A DNA stretch of 64,000 nucleotides. Source: Nonomuraea montanisoli. Its GTDB lineage: Bacteria > Actinomycetota > Actinomycetes > Streptosporangiales > Streptosporangiaceae. The stretch covers positions 1-64,000 of the forward strand of contig NZ_JABWGN010000019.1 in assembly GCF_013363975.1 (NCBI RefSeq), given 5' to 3'. This document shows positions 8,287-17,280 of this stretch, piece after piece. The translations under genes and the position numbers were made by a program. Each line of letters begins with the position of its first letter. Positions within the stretch are counted from its first letter, which is position 1. The notes under the pieces were generated by a model. That model made no database searches. It had not been told where the DNA came from and saw only the letters and a list, made by a program, of their open reading frames with translations.

Positions 8287-9786
8287 ATGGTCGGTCACAG
8301 CCCGCAGAGCAACCGGGAACGCCTTCGCGCCGAGGTGCTGCCCAACATTGATCTACGCCCGTTCATCGACGGTGCCTTCGTGGAACCTAAGAGCCACCGG
8401 ACACTATCGGTACTGGAGCCGGCCACCGAGAACACGCTGGCCGAAATGCCCTGCGTCGACACGGACGACGTCGATGCGGCAGTGACCGCGGCGCGTCATG
8501 CCTTCGACTCGGGCCCTTGGCCGAGGATGACTCCGCAAGAGCGCGGCGTGGTGCTCAGGCGGCTGGCCGAACTCATCGACCGCGACGCCGAGAAGCTCGC
8601 ATTGCTTGAGTCCGCAGACACCGGCAAGCTGCTCAAAGGCGTACGCGGGTGGGACGTCCCGCACGCCGCCACCGTCTACCGTTACTACGCCGACCTGGCC
8701 GAAGGCCTTGTCGATCGGACGCTCCCCTCGGTCGGAGAGGTTCGTGTCTGGACCCGTCGGGAGCCGATCGGGGTCTGCGCCGCGATCTTGCCATGGAACT
8801 TCCCCTTTCCGTGCATGTCGTGGAAGCTCGCGCCGGCCCTGGCGGCCGGGTGCACGGTGGTCGTCAAGTCCGCCGAGCGCGCTCCGCTGTCGGCGCAGTA
8901 CCTCGCGGGCCTCGTCGCGGAGGCCGGATTCCCGCCCGGAGTCGTCAACATCCTCATGGGAGAAGGGCCGGTCGCCGGCGGCGCATTGGTCGCTGACCCC
9001 AGGATAGACATGGTGACGTTCACCGGCAGCGTCGCCACTGGTCAGCAGATCGCGCGGCGTGCGGCGAATGGTGTCGCACGTACGACGCTCGAGCTGGGCG
9101 GAAAGTCCCCGAATGTCATCTTTGCTGACGCAGATCTGGACAGTGCGGTTGCGGGCACCATCGACGGGATGTTCTCCGTCCAAGGCCAGAACTGCTGCGC
9201 TGCCAGCCGCACCTTTGTCGAGCGCCCCATTTTCAATGAGTTCCTCGAGCGTCTGGGCGCCGCTGCGCTGGCGCGCCGCCTCGGCGACCCGATGGACGAG
9301 GCCACCGAGCAAGGTCCGCAGATCGACCGCGCACACCTTGAGCGGATTGATGGCTATGTCCAGCGCGCACTGGCCGCCGGCGCCAAGGCCGCAGTCGGCG
9401 GCAGGCCCTCGAAGATCGGCGCGCTCTGGTACGAGCCAACGATCATCACTGGTGCCGTCCCTTCCATGGAGATCTCCCGAGAGGAGGTCTTCGGTCCAGT
9501 TGGCTGTGTCTATCCCTTCGACGGCTTCGATGAGGGTGTGGGCGCGGCCAATGACACGGAGTACGGGCTGTCGGCCTCTGTGTGGACCGGCGACCGAAAG
9601 GTGGCCGACCGGTTCGCCGCGGTGGTGCGCGCCGGGACATGCTGGATCAACTGCTTCGGCTACTTCATGGAGTACGCCCCATGGGGAGGGGTCAAGAAGT
9701 CGGGGCTCGGCCGTGAACTCGGTGCCGAGGGGCTCGAGGAGTTCCTGGTGACCAAGACGCTCTACAGCACGTTCGGCGAGCCCTGA
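8287..9786 (+). CDS. NAD(P)-dependent aldehyde dehydrogenase
   Basis: This full-length (499 aa) ALDH-superfamily enzyme oxidises an aldehyde to the acid in the cytoplasm. The landmarks are intact: PWNFPF (Asn about 171) and VVVKSAE (Lys about 194) for cofactor and oxyanion, FTGSVATGQ for NAD binding, the general base in LELGGKSPN (Glu about 269), the nucleophile in GQNCCAAS (Cys about 303), and PWGGVKKSGLGRELG near the C-terminus. It resembles betaine-aldehyde/phenylacetaldehyde-type enzymes, but the substrate is open. The ATG at 8287 has GGAAAGGAA upstream. Its stop overlaps the next start (TGATG), so the UbiA-like gene is translationally coupled. A decayed GMC oxidoreductase lies 5.7 kb upstream. 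Confidence 0.9.
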   Translation: MVGHSPQSNRERLRAEVLPNIDLRPFIDGAFVEPKSHRTLSVLEPATENTLAEMPCVDTDDVDAAVTAARHAFDSGPWPRMTPQERGVVLRRLAELIDRDAEKLALLESADTGKLLKGVRGWDVPHAATVYRYYADLAEGLVDRTLPSVGEVRVWTRREPIGVCAAILPWNFPFPCMSWKLAPALAAGCTVVVKSAERAPLSAQYLAGLVAEAGFPPGVVNILMGEGPVAGGALVADPRIDMVTFTGSVATGQQIARRAANGVARTTLELGGKSPNVIFADADLDSAVAGTIDGMFSVQGQNCCAASRTFVERPIFNEFLERLGAAALARRLGDPMDEATEQGPQIDRAHLERIDGYVQRALAAGAKAAVGGRPSKIGALWYEPTIITGAVPSMEISREEVFGPVGCVYPFDGFDEGVGAANDTEYGLSASVWTGDRKVADRFAAVVRAGTCWINCFGYFMEYAPWGGVKKSGLGRELGAEGLEEFLVTKTLYSTFGEP

Positions 9787-10454
9787 TGGTCCCTGATCCT
9801 TCCTCTCCCAGCCTGGCTCGGGCCAGGCTGGGAGAGTTGGTCAACTATGTCGGGCAACTGCGCATCTATTCGTTCGTCGACCTTGTCCTACTGCTGGCCG
9901 CATTGGGTGCCGCATTACCGGTTGCGTTCGGGATCAGCCTGCTGTGGTTCGGTTTTCTCATCCATTTGGAGTGGCGGCACCGCGACGCCGGCCGGCTTCT
10001 GTGGCCATGGTATGCATGGGTCATCCCGTGGATCGCGGGCGCGATCGTACTCCACAGTGTGTGGCTCCTGCCGTTTTTTGTGCTTGCCGTGGCTTATGCG
10101 CTCAAAAAGCGCTGGCCTTCCTGTGCCGCAGTGTCCCCGCTGCTCAACGGTGGCCTCAAGGTGACTCTGGTACTGCTCATTCCTGGCGTTCCAGCTGCCC
10201 TGTGCGTCCTGGTCTTCGTGATCATGACAATGCGCAATCTCATCGGAGACTTGCGGGACGCCGGCAAGGACGCGCGCGAGGGTGTGCAGACCATACCTGT
10301 GCTGTTGGGCTACCAACGGCACACGCCCTGGATCTACCCCGCTGCATTGGCGCTGACGTCCGGGATCTGGGTTTACCTGGGGGGACTGCCGTGGTGGTGC
10401 TGGATCGGTGCGGTCCTCATCCAGGCGGGCACCTATCGCCTTACGCCACGATAG
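9786..10454 (+). CDS. UbiA-like membrane protein, short
   Basis: The protein has 222 residues with about six hydrophobic helices. It holds the second aspartate-rich loop of the UbiA prenyltransferase superfamily, MRNLIGDLRDAGKDAREG followed by VQTIPVLLG. Normal members have about 290 residues and a first N-D-x-x-D-x-x-x-D loop; here the corresponding region reads HLEWRHRDAGR and lacks that motif. It may be a divergent family member or one not acting as a prenyltransferase. It overlaps the aldehyde dehydrogenase stop at 9784-9786 (TGATG). The lower GC fits the island. Confidence 0.65.
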   Translation: MVPDPSSPSLARARLGELVNYVGQLRIYSFVDLVLLLAALGAALPVAFGISLLWFGFLIHLEWRHRDAGRLLWPWYAWVIPWIAGAIVLHSVWLLPFFVLAVAYALKKRWPSCAAVSPLLNGGLKVTLVLLIPGVPAALCVLVFVIMTMRNLIGDLRDAGKDAREGVQTIPVLLGYQRHTPWIYPAALALTSGIWVYLGGLPWWCWIGAVLIQAGTYRLTPR

Positions 10455-10463
10455 CCATTTCGA

Positions 10464-10736
10464 TCATTCGTCAGTTGCTTCGCCAACATAGCGGAACCGC
10501 TCCACCCGCTGTCCGGCAACCTCGATATGCTCGGTGAAGTTCTTGACTCCGCGCACCCAGATGTGGCGGTCGCCGTACGCAGGTGAGTCGAATAGCGCTT
10601 GGTAGACGACCACCTCCTCGCCGACCTGTTCATCCGCGCCGGTGCCTTCCACGCCGTGACCGAAACCGATCACCTGATAGCGATTGCCGCTGAAATGCTC
10701 GTAGACGCCGGGCTTGATTCCGTGGTCGCCCATCAA
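10464..10736 (-). CDS. DUF1653 domain protein
   Basis: This small soluble protein (90 aa) follows the DUF1653 pattern: GVYEHFSGNRYQVIGFG, then EVVVYQALFDS, and RHIWVRGVKNFTEHIEV ending VERFRYVG. Members are single-domain beta-rich proteins of unknown function found across bacteria. Two adjacent ATG codons (10736, 10733) are both possible starts. It is convergent with the UbiA-like gene; only nine bases separate the two stops. Confidence 0.85.
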   Translation of the reverse strand: MMGDHGIKPGVYEHFSGNRYQVIGFGHGVEGTGADEQVGEEVVVYQALFDSPAYGDRHIWVRGVKNFTEHIEVAGQRVERFRYVGEATDE

Positions 10737-11091
10737 TTGTGATTCCTCGGACTCGATAGCGGTTGGATATACCTAAACTATCGTATCGCGCGATCGTATG
10801 CGAGGATACCTGCACTGATGAGGGAACTCCGTCTTGACGGCTCTGAGTGGTCCGTAGTCGCAGCCGCTGGTGATGAGCCGGACGGGGTTCCCAGATAACA
10901 GCATTTGCCCCAAGTTCAACCGGAATATCGCGATACCTCGCGTATTGCTCCGGGCGAGTGCACTTCTGGCCTGTTCGATCACTCGAAGCGGACCATCCTG
11001 GTGAGATTGCCGGCTCTTTCTGCACGCGAAGGCCGGTTGTATGGCCGTCGATCGTTCTTGGTCTCGTCGCGGATCGCCCGCCTGGTTTCAT
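10737..11091. other. Intergenic, no gene seen
   Basis: About 355 bases. A small perfect palindrome ATCGCGCGAT lies at 10785-10794, upstream of the DUF1653 gene, and could be an operator. Open frames here have no family resemblance or codon bias. Confidence 0.4.
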
Positions 11092-12186
11092 CTAGCGGAT
11101 GCCGAGCTGCAGACTGAGCGAGTCGACGGTTGACCGGAGACCGCCACGCTGCGCCGCCACACGCTGTCGCTGCGCGCTGGACCCCAGTCGGTGGAGCCGA
11201 TCCAGCAGACACTCGACAGTCCTCCAGTCTCCTGCCTTCTCCAGATGAGGGCGGAGGCGGGAGCAGAGCCGCCTTATCAACGTGAAGGCCGGCGCGACTT
11301 CATCGGTACCGGCATCTATGATCATTCCCTCCAGCCCCTCTCGTGCGGCTCGCCAGATCATCCCATTCACTTTGGCGTCATCGAGATGTGGCGGCATGGC
11401 ACCGGTCCTGATGTCGTGCAACGCCTCCAGGACCAATGCGCGCGCAAGCGCGGCGATGAGCATGGTGTCCGCGACAGTTGGTTGGCTGTCCGCAATCCTG
11501 ACTTCGACCGTGGAAAAGGCAACGGACGGACGAGCCCACCAGTAGACGCCGCTTGCGTCCAGCGCCACCCCATGACGCTGGAATTGCCTGACCGTCGTGC
11601 TGAATTCGGCGTGGTCCGACATTACAGGCGGCGCGGTGATCGTCGGCCATCGACCGGCTATGATCGCTCGCCAGCTGGCGTAGCACGTGTCGCGTCCTAG
11701 GTGAAAAGGCGAGTTGGCGCTTATCGCCAGCAAATAGCTCAGCCATGGCCGCAGGTATCCGCAGACCCGTACAGCGTCCTCGATGTTCGAAACACCCACA
11801 TGCACATGCAGACCACACGTCCCCTGCTCCTCGAGCAGTGCGCCGAACCTGTCGAACAGCGCTGAATAGCGAGGGATATCCCGCAGCGGGGGCGGTGGTA
11901 CATCGCCTAATGGTGGCGTGGCCGAGGCCAGGATCTTCCAGCCGTGTTGAGCTGCTATTTTGGCAAGAATGCGGCGGCCGCGTATAAGAGCAAGGGCGGC
12001 CGTGGTAAGATTTCCGCAAACAGGGGTCTTGAGCTCGATCTGCATGGGAGTCAATTCGCCTGTTACGGATATGTCCAGCTGATCCACAGCGGACAGGACG
12101 GTCTCCGCGGCCGGCACGGGAGCACGTGTCGCCGCATCCACTATGTAGAACTCCTCCTCGATCCCAAGCGTTCCTATTCTCGCCAT
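11092..12186 (-). CDS. ybdK: YbdK-type carboxylate-amine ligase (GCS2 family)
   Basis: The protein has 364 residues from the ATG at 12186, chosen because TLGIEEEFYIVD then falls near the N-terminus as in the family; the frame extends to 12246 without similarity. GIEEEF supplies the metal-binding glutamates. ELTPMQIELKTPVC, GTCGLHVHVG, and WWARPSVAFSTVEVRIAD match the glutamate-cysteine-ligase-2 fold. E. coli YbdK has weak gamma-glutamylcysteine ligase activity; relatives serve in mycothiol-era thiol metabolism or in natural-product amide formation. There is no biosynthetic neighbour to decide the substrate. It is transcribed alone on the minus strand. Confidence 0.85.
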   Translation of the reverse strand: MARIGTLGIEEEFYIVDAATRAPVPAAETVLSAVDQLDISVTGELTPMQIELKTPVCGNLTTAALALIRGRRILAKIAAQHGWKILASATPPLGDVPPPPLRDIPRYSALFDRFGALLEEQGTCGLHVHVGVSNIEDAVRVCGYLRPWLSYLLAISANSPFHLGRDTCYASWRAIIAGRWPTITAPPVMSDHAEFSTTVRQFQRHGVALDASGVYWWARPSVAFSTVEVRIADSQPTVADTMLIAALARALVLEALHDIRTGAMPPHLDDAKVNGMIWRAAREGLEGMIIDAGTDEVAPAFTLIRRLCSRLRPHLEKAGDWRTVECLLDRLHRLGSSAQRQRVAAQRGGLRSTVDSLSLQLGIR

Positions 12187-12960
12187 AATCGCTACCCGCA
12201 ATCCGCGAGTAGCATCGCCGGGGTCGCCGGCACAGCGATCCGCCAAACGTGAGCGGACTGATGGAGAAGCAGAGCGGGGTCGGCGCGTGCAAGGACGTCT
12301 GGCATCTGACTTCTACTCCCTTCCTGGCGATGCCTCGAGTCTGAGGGGGGATGGGTCGGTGTGTCCCACCGCCTCCAAAACCTATTCGTGCATCCTTCCC
12401 CGGGGGCGGAGTGCTCAGACAGAGCCATCTCGGTGGGCCTCCCTGTGGAGGATCGAAATCAACGCCTGCGGTCGGAGCGATTTTCCATCAGGAGTGCCAC
12501 TGCATGCTTGCTGCCGCATCCGCCCATCACCGTCAGTGCCACGCCGGCTCCGGGCGGAGAATGTGACAGGGCTGTTGCAACATGCCGAGGGATTCGGTTT
12601 CGGCTCGCGCCGGCTCGCCGGACGCCACGCACGCTCACCTCACCGCTAAGGCCATGTGGGTGTGGACGCGAGGGCCGGCGCCTGTCCAAGGCGACGCGCG
12701 CCCACCTGCAGACGTGTGGTCTGTCTGCCGGTGGTCGAGCTGCCTGCCACACCAAGCGACGGAATCCGGCGGAGCAAGGCTCGTCGGCCGTCGAGCGCGG
12801 CCTGGCCGACTTCGCCCGTCGCCACGCCAACCAACTCGCCGCGCTGATCTGACCCTAGGAATACACCTTCCGCGACGACGAGGCGTACCACCTGACCGGC
12901 GCAACCCACACAACGATGCCGCTGCGGATCGATGCGGTATGGCCACCGTGTCCGCGTGGC
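12187..12960. other. Decayed region without an intact gene
   Basis: About 770 bases. A stretch at 12,780-12,852 (+) reads LADFARRHANQLAAL before a stop and may be the tail of a degraded gene, but the family is not clear. No other frame is convincing. It precedes the helicase-derived fragment and the right edge of the low-GC island. Confidence 0.4.
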
Positions 12961-12965
12961 GGCTC

Positions 12966-13075
12966 GTGCACAGCTCCACCAGCCGGAACATCGCGCTGAG
13001 CACCAAGCACCAGGAACGCCCGCGGATCGGCGGCGACCAGCCGGTCCTCGGCCTCCGGCTGCTCCAGCCGGTCTA
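12966..13075 (-). pseudogene. Fragment of a second copy of the DExH helicase gene
   Basis: Bases 12966-12995 match 18932-18961 at 29 of 30 positions. Similarity continues with small gaps to about 13,070 (matching to about 19,040). On the minus strand both read SAMFRLVELC or NAMFRLVELC, the region near residue 730 of the helicase. It has no start, no motor domain and broken frames. It touches the 3' end of the ROK gene, so it marks an old rearrangement junction between island and core. Confidence 0.75.
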
Positions 13076-13083
13076 CCGGCGGC

Positions 13084-14229
13084 TCACGAGGCGAGACTGG
13101 CGGCCAGCACGAGGCTGGCGGCGCCGCGGGCGTGGCCGCTGTCGTCCCACGGCCGCAGGGTGATCTCCAGTCCGGACAGCGCCGCGATGACCCCGCCGTC
13201 GACCGCGCGGTGGAAGCCGGGCGCCAGGTACGGCCAGAGCACGTGGCTCTCCCCGATGACGGTCAGGGCCCGTACGGCCAGGACGTTCACCACGCCCGCC
13301 ACGGCCCGGCCGAGGATCTCGCCGGCCTCGTCGAGCAGGCCGCGCACGCCCGGCGCGTCGTCAGCGGCCATGCGGCGCAGTTCCTCCAGCGGCGGCGGCG
13401 CGGCGGCCAGGCCGCGCCTGACGGCCTCGGCGGCGAGCGCGTAGTCCGCGACGTACGCGTCGACGCAGCCCCGCCGGCCGCACACGCACGCCGGGCCGTC
13501 CGGACCGGTGGGCACGTGGCCGAACTCGCCCGCCACCCCGTCCGGCCCGCGGTGGACCCGGCGGCCCAGCACGATGCCCATGCCCACGCCGTCGCCGATC
13601 GCCAGCACCAGGAAGTCGTCGTGGTCGCGGCCGGTGCCGTAGAGCAGCTCTCCCGTGGTGGAGGCCCTGGTGTCGTTGTCGATGAGCACGGGCACCGGCA
13701 GACGCGCGGCCAGCGGCGGCTGGAGCGGCAGGTCGGTCCACCCCATGCGCGGCGAGAGCCGGACCGTCCCGGTGCCGGGGTCGATCACGCCCGGGACGGC
13801 CAGCCCGATGCCGAGCACCCGCGACCCGGTGGCCGGATCGCTCAGCACGTCCTCGCACGCCGCCGCGAGCTGCCCCACCGGATCGTCCGCGGGAGAGAAC
13901 GGCCGGGTGAAGCGGGCCACCTCGCCGCCGTCGAGCCGCGCCAGCACGCCCATCAGGTGGTCGGAGTGCACGCGCAGGCCCAGCGTGTACGCCGCGTCCG
14001 GGACCACCTCCAGCGGCACCTTCGGCCGTCCCCTGCCGCTGACCTGCGGTGGCAGCTCGCGCAGGAAGCCCAGGTCGATCAGGCGGCGGGTGTGCTCCGT
14101 CACGGTCGCGGCGCCGAGGCCCAGCCGGGCGGCGATCTGTGACCGGTTGAGCGGCCGTGACCCGAGCATGGCGAGGATCTCCGCCTTGATCAGGTCCTCC
14201 CGGTACGGGGGTGGGGGCATACCGCTCAT
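13084..14229 (-). CDS. ROK-family transcriptional repressor
   Basis: The protein has 381 residues. An N-terminal winged helix (about 12-75: KAEILAMLGSRPLNRSQIAARLGLGAATVTEHTRRL) is joined to a ROK sugar-kinase-like domain. That domain has the zinc site GEFGHVPTGPDGPACVCGRRGCVDAYV (cysteines of the C-x-C-G-x-x-G-C motif) and a DNDTRAST sugar-site block. Family members repress sugar operons and release DNA on binding a sugar or sugar phosphate. It diverges from the importer/fucosidase operon starting at 14332 with 100 bases between them, so it most likely controls that operon. Confidence 0.9.
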   Translation of the reverse strand: MSGMPPPPYREDLIKAEILAMLGSRPLNRSQIAARLGLGAATVTEHTRRLIDLGFLRELPPQVSGRGRPKVPLEVVPDAAYTLGLRVHSDHLMGVLARLDGGEVARFTRPFSPADDPVGQLAAACEDVLSDPATGSRVLGIGLAVPGVIDPGTGTVRLSPRMGWTDLPLQPPLAARLPVPVLIDNDTRASTTGELLYGTGRDHDDFLVLAIGDGVGMGIVLGRRVHRGPDGVAGEFGHVPTGPDGPACVCGRRGCVDAYVADYALAAEAVRRGLAAAPPPLEELRRMAADDAPGVRGLLDEAGEILGRAVAGVVNVLAVRALTVIGESHVLWPYLAPGFHRAVDGGVIAALSGLEITLRPWDDSGHARGAASLVLAASLAS

Positions 14230-14331
14230 TCTGCCTCTCTTGACGCCTTGCGCATCCCGACCCTAAGGTCAGCCACCATAATAAATTCGCCCCCGAAAAA
14301 TATCACGGGCGGCGTCCAGGAGGGAGCGCAG
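14230..14331. promoter_or_regulatory. Divergent promoter region, ROK gene and fucoside operon
   Basis: A 100-base gap holds a rare AT-rich island (CCATAATAAATTCG, 14276-14289; GAAAAATATC, 14295-14304), suitable for the ROK operator and -10 elements. The ribosome site AGGAGGGAG at 14318-14326 serves the ATG at 14332. Confidence 0.5.
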
Positions 14332-15609
14332 ATGCACATGCGCAGAGGCGTCCTGCTGGCCCTGGGCCTGGCAGGCATGATGGTGACCGCCGCGTGCGGC
14401 GGCGGCGGAGGCACCGGCACGTCGGGCGGCGCCCGCGACACGGGCGGCACCGTCACGCTGGACTGGGAGATGTGGGCCGGCAGCGAGGACGAGAAGGCCC
14501 AGCTCGACCATCTGGCCGCGCTGGTGACCCAGCAGCACCCCACCATCAAGGTCAACCTCCGCACGGCGCCGTTCAACGACTACTTCACCAAGCTCCAGAC
14601 CGAGTTCGCCGCCGGCAAGCAGCCGTGCGTGGTGTCCATGCAGAGCCTGCGCCTCAGCGCCTACGCCGACCTGCTGGAACCGCTCGACGGCAAGGCCGAC
14701 GCCCAGGGCTTCGCCCCCGCCGCGCTGGAGGCCCTCAAGCTGGGCGGCAAGCAGCTCGCCCTGCCGTACGACCTGGCCTCGATGCTCCTCTACTACAACA
14801 AGGACGCCTTCACCAAGGCCGGGGTCGCCGAGCCGAAGAGCGGCTGGACCGTCGCCGACTTCGAGCAGGCGGCCAGGAAGCTGTCCACCGGGGGCAAGGC
14901 CGGGTTCGGCATGTCCTTCGCCGACCTGCACGCGCTGTCGCTGATGCTGTCCTACAACGGCGCCCAGCCGGTCACCCCCGACGTGAAGCTGCAGTTCGAC
15001 AGCCGGCCGATGGTGGACGCGCTCACCTGGTACGCCGGCCTGGCCACCGCCAAGGCGGCTCTGGTGCCGGCCAGCTCCTCCGACGTGGGCTGGGGCGAGA
15101 CGCAGTTCGTCAACGGCAACGCGATGATGGCGGTCGACGGGTCGTGGAACATCGGCTCGGCGCTCAAGGACGCCAAGTTCGCCGTCGGCTTCGCGCCGCT
15201 GCCCGCCGGGTCCGGCGGGTCCAAGACCTACCTCGCCGCCTCCGGCTTCGGCGTCGCCAAGGGCTGCCCGTACCCGGCGGAGGCCGCCAAGGCCGTCTCG
15301 GTGCTGACCGGGCCGGACGCCCAGACCTACCTGGCCGGGCAGGGCCGCAGCTTCCCCTCGCGCACCGGCCAGCAGGCCACCTACGAGGAGTTCCTGGTCA
15401 AGCAGGACCCGCGCAACGCCGAGGCGGTGCGCGGCGCCATCGCCTCGGTCAAGGACGGCCTGGCCGGCGGCGTCCCGCTGTTCACCACGAAGAACTGGGA
15501 CAGCGTCGGCAAGCTCATGGCGCAGTACCTCATCCGCGTCTACACCGGCGACCAGTCGCCCAAGGACGCCCTCGCCACGATCCAGCAGCAAAGCGCCCGG
15601 GGCCAGTGA
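14332..15609 (+). CDS. Sugar ABC importer, solute-binding lipoprotein (CUT1)
   Basis: The protein has 425 residues. It has a short signal sequence with lipobox VTAACG (Cys about 22), a glycine-rich tether, then a family-1 extracellular sugar-binding fold (TLDWEMWAGSED, LALPYDLASMLLYYNKDAF, MMAVDGSWNIG). It would capture a sugar outside the membrane and deliver it to the two permeases that follow. The ATG at 14332 sits five bases after AGGAGGGAG; the ATG at 14338 is an alternative. The GTGA overlap with the next gene and the downstream fucosidase point to fucose-containing glycans as ligand. Confidence 0.9.
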   Translation: MHMRRGVLLALGLAGMMVTAACGGGGGTGTSGGARDTGGTVTLDWEMWAGSEDEKAQLDHLAALVTQQHPTIKVNLRTAPFNDYFTKLQTEFAAGKQPCVVSMQSLRLSAYADLLEPLDGKADAQGFAPAALEALKLGGKQLALPYDLASMLLYYNKDAFTKAGVAEPKSGWTVADFEQAARKLSTGGKAGFGMSFADLHALSLMLSYNGAQPVTPDVKLQFDSRPMVDALTWYAGLATAKAALVPASSSDVGWGETQFVNGNAMMAVDGSWNIGSALKDAKFAVGFAPLPAGSGGSKTYLAASGFGVAKGCPYPAEAAKAVSVLTGPDAQTYLAGQGRSFPSRTGQQATYEEFLVKQDPRNAEAVRGAIASVKDGLAGGVPLFTTKNWDSVGKLMAQYLIRVYTGDQSPKDALATIQQQSARGQ

Positions 15610-16460
15610 AGCGGCCAGTGAGACCGCGTACGACAGAGCAGTGGAGCGCGCTCGGCTTCGTCACGCCGAGCGTGCTCGGACTGGGACTGTTCACCCTGTT
15701 CCCGGTCGGGATGGCCGTCGTCATGAGCTTCTTCCAGTGGCCCATGCTCGGCACGCGGGAGTTCGTCGGCCTGGACAACTTCCGCTACCTGCTCGGCGAG
15801 GACCCCGACTTCCTGACCGCGCTGCGCAACACCTTCGTCTTCACCGGCCTGTACGTGCCCCTCAACATCCTGCTCGCGCTCGGCCTGGCGTTCTGGATCC
15901 ACCGCTCGCGCTGGGCGAACCTGTGGCGGGTGCTGTTCTTCGTCCCGGCCATCACGCCCATGGTGGCCAACGCGGTGATCTGGAAGCTGCTCCTCCAGGC
16001 CGTGGGCGGGGAGCCGAACCTGCTGGCCGACGGCCGCACCGCGCTGCTGGCGGTGGTCGCGATGAGCGTGTGGCAGGGATTCGGCTACAACATGATCGTC
16101 TTCTCCGCGGCCGTCAACGAGATGTCGCCCAGCGTGCTGGAGGCCGCCTCGCTCGACGGGGCGACCGGGCTGCGCAGGCTCGTCAGCGTGCAGCTCCCGC
16201 TCATCTCCCCGGCGCTGTTCTTCGCGGCCACCATGACGATGATCAACGCGCTGCAGGTGTTCACCCAGCCCTACATCCTCACGGCGGGCGGTCCCGGCAA
16301 CGCCACCGAGACCCTGGTCATGAACGTCTACCAGGCCGGCTTCGAGTCCCGCGACCTCGGGCTGGCCGCGGCGGGCGCGTGGCTGCTGTTCGCGATCATC
16401 CTCGGCGTCACGGCCGTGCAGTTCGTGGGCCAGAAACGGTGGGTGCACTATGAGAGCTAG
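15606..16460 (+). CDS. Sugar ABC importer, permease 1 (MalF-like)
   Basis: The protein has 284 residues with six predicted membrane helices. The permease coupling loop reads EAASLDGATGLRRLVSVQLPLISP, the usual EAA motif with a conserved Gly. The GTG at 15606 overlaps the binding-protein stop (GTGA), and its own stop overlaps the next gene by 11 bases. No ATP-binding subunit is encoded in the operon, so a shared MsiK-type ATPase is inferred. Confidence 0.9.
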   Translation: MKRPVRPRTTEQWSALGFVTPSVLGLGLFTLFPVGMAVVMSFFQWPMLGTREFVGLDNFRYLLGEDPDFLTALRNTFVFTGLYVPLNILLALGLAFWIHRSRWANLWRVLFFVPAITPMVANAVIWKLLLQAVGGEPNLLADGRTALLAVVAMSVWQGFGYNMIVFSAAVNEMSPSVLEAASLDGATGLRRLVSVQLPLISPALFFAATMTMINALQVFTQPYILTAGGPGNATETLVMNVYQAGFESRDLGLAAAGAWLLFAIILGVTAVQFVGQKRWVHYES

Positions 16461-17271
16461 CCGCGTCGTGTCCCACGTCCTGCTGGCCGCCGTCGCCCTG
16501 GCGTTCCTCTACCCGCTGATCTTCGCCGTCGCCACGGCGCTCAAGCCGCCGGGGGAGACGTTCGGCTCGCCGGGAGCGCTGGTCGGCTCGGAGGTGCGCT
16601 GGCGCAACTTCGCCGACGTCTTCACCTACGTGCCCTTCGAGCGCTACATCGGCAACGGCGTGCTGGTGGCGGGCGCGGGCACCCTCGTGGTGCTGGCCGC
16701 CTCGGCGCTGTCGGCCTACGCCTTCGCCGCGCTGCGCTGGCGCGGCCGGGACGGGATCTTCCTCGTCTTCCTGGCCACCATGATGGTGCCGCAGGAGGTG
16801 CTGGTCGTCCCCATGTTCCTGCTCATGCAGGCGTTCGGCTGGGTCGACAGCTACCAGGCGCTCGTCTTCCCGTGGGCGTTCACCGCCTTCGGCGCGTTCC
16901 TGCTGCGGCAGTTCTTCAAGAGCGTGCCCGGCGAGCTGCGCGAGGCGGCGCGCCTCGACGGCGCCGGGGAGCTGCGCGTCTTCCTGCGGGTCATGCTGCC
17001 GCTCGCCCGGCCCGCGCTGGGCGTGCTCGCCGTGTTCACCTTCATCGGCTACTGGAACAGCTTCCTGTGGCCGCTCATCATGATCAACGACGTGAACGCC
17101 AGGGGCACCGTGCCGCTCGGGCTGCAGCTGTTCTTCGGCCAGAACGGCAACCAGTGGCACCTGGTCATGGCCGCCTCCGTCATCTCGATCCTGCCCACCC
17201 TGCTGCTGCTGATCGCGCTGCAGAAACACCTGGTGAAGGGAATCGCCACGGCCGGGCTGGCCGGGCGCTGA
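16450..17271 (+). CDS. Sugar ABC importer, permease 2 (MalG-like)
   Basis: The protein has 273 residues with six predicted membrane helices and the EAA loop REAARLDGAGELRVFLRVMLPLARP. It begins inside the end of permease 1 (11-base overlap), which indicates fixed stoichiometry. The fucosidase starts nine bases after its stop. Confidence 0.9.
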   Translation: MRASRVVSHVLLAAVALAFLYPLIFAVATALKPPGETFGSPGALVGSEVRWRNFADVFTYVPFERYIGNGVLVAGAGTLVVLAASALSAYAFAALRWRGRDGIFLVFLATMMVPQEVLVVPMFLLMQAFGWVDSYQALVFPWAFTAFGAFLLRQFFKSVPGELREAARLDGAGELRVFLRVMLPLARPALGVLAVFTFIGYWNSFLWPLIMINDVNARGTVPLGLQLFFGQNGNQWHLVMAASVISILPTLLLLIALQKHLVKGIATAGLAGR

Positions 17272-17280
17272 AAGGAATCC

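Noticed and set aside
2654..12186. Natural-product cluster (aminotransferase, UbiA-like, ALDH, carboxylate-amine ligase)
   Set aside because: No core synthase, carrier protein or tailoring set is present, the genes are on both strands, and the island looks decayed.
12351..12566. Small plus-strand frame with HQECHCML, considered as a precursor peptide
   Set aside because: No modification enzyme or ribosome site nearby, and the surroundings are decayed sequence.
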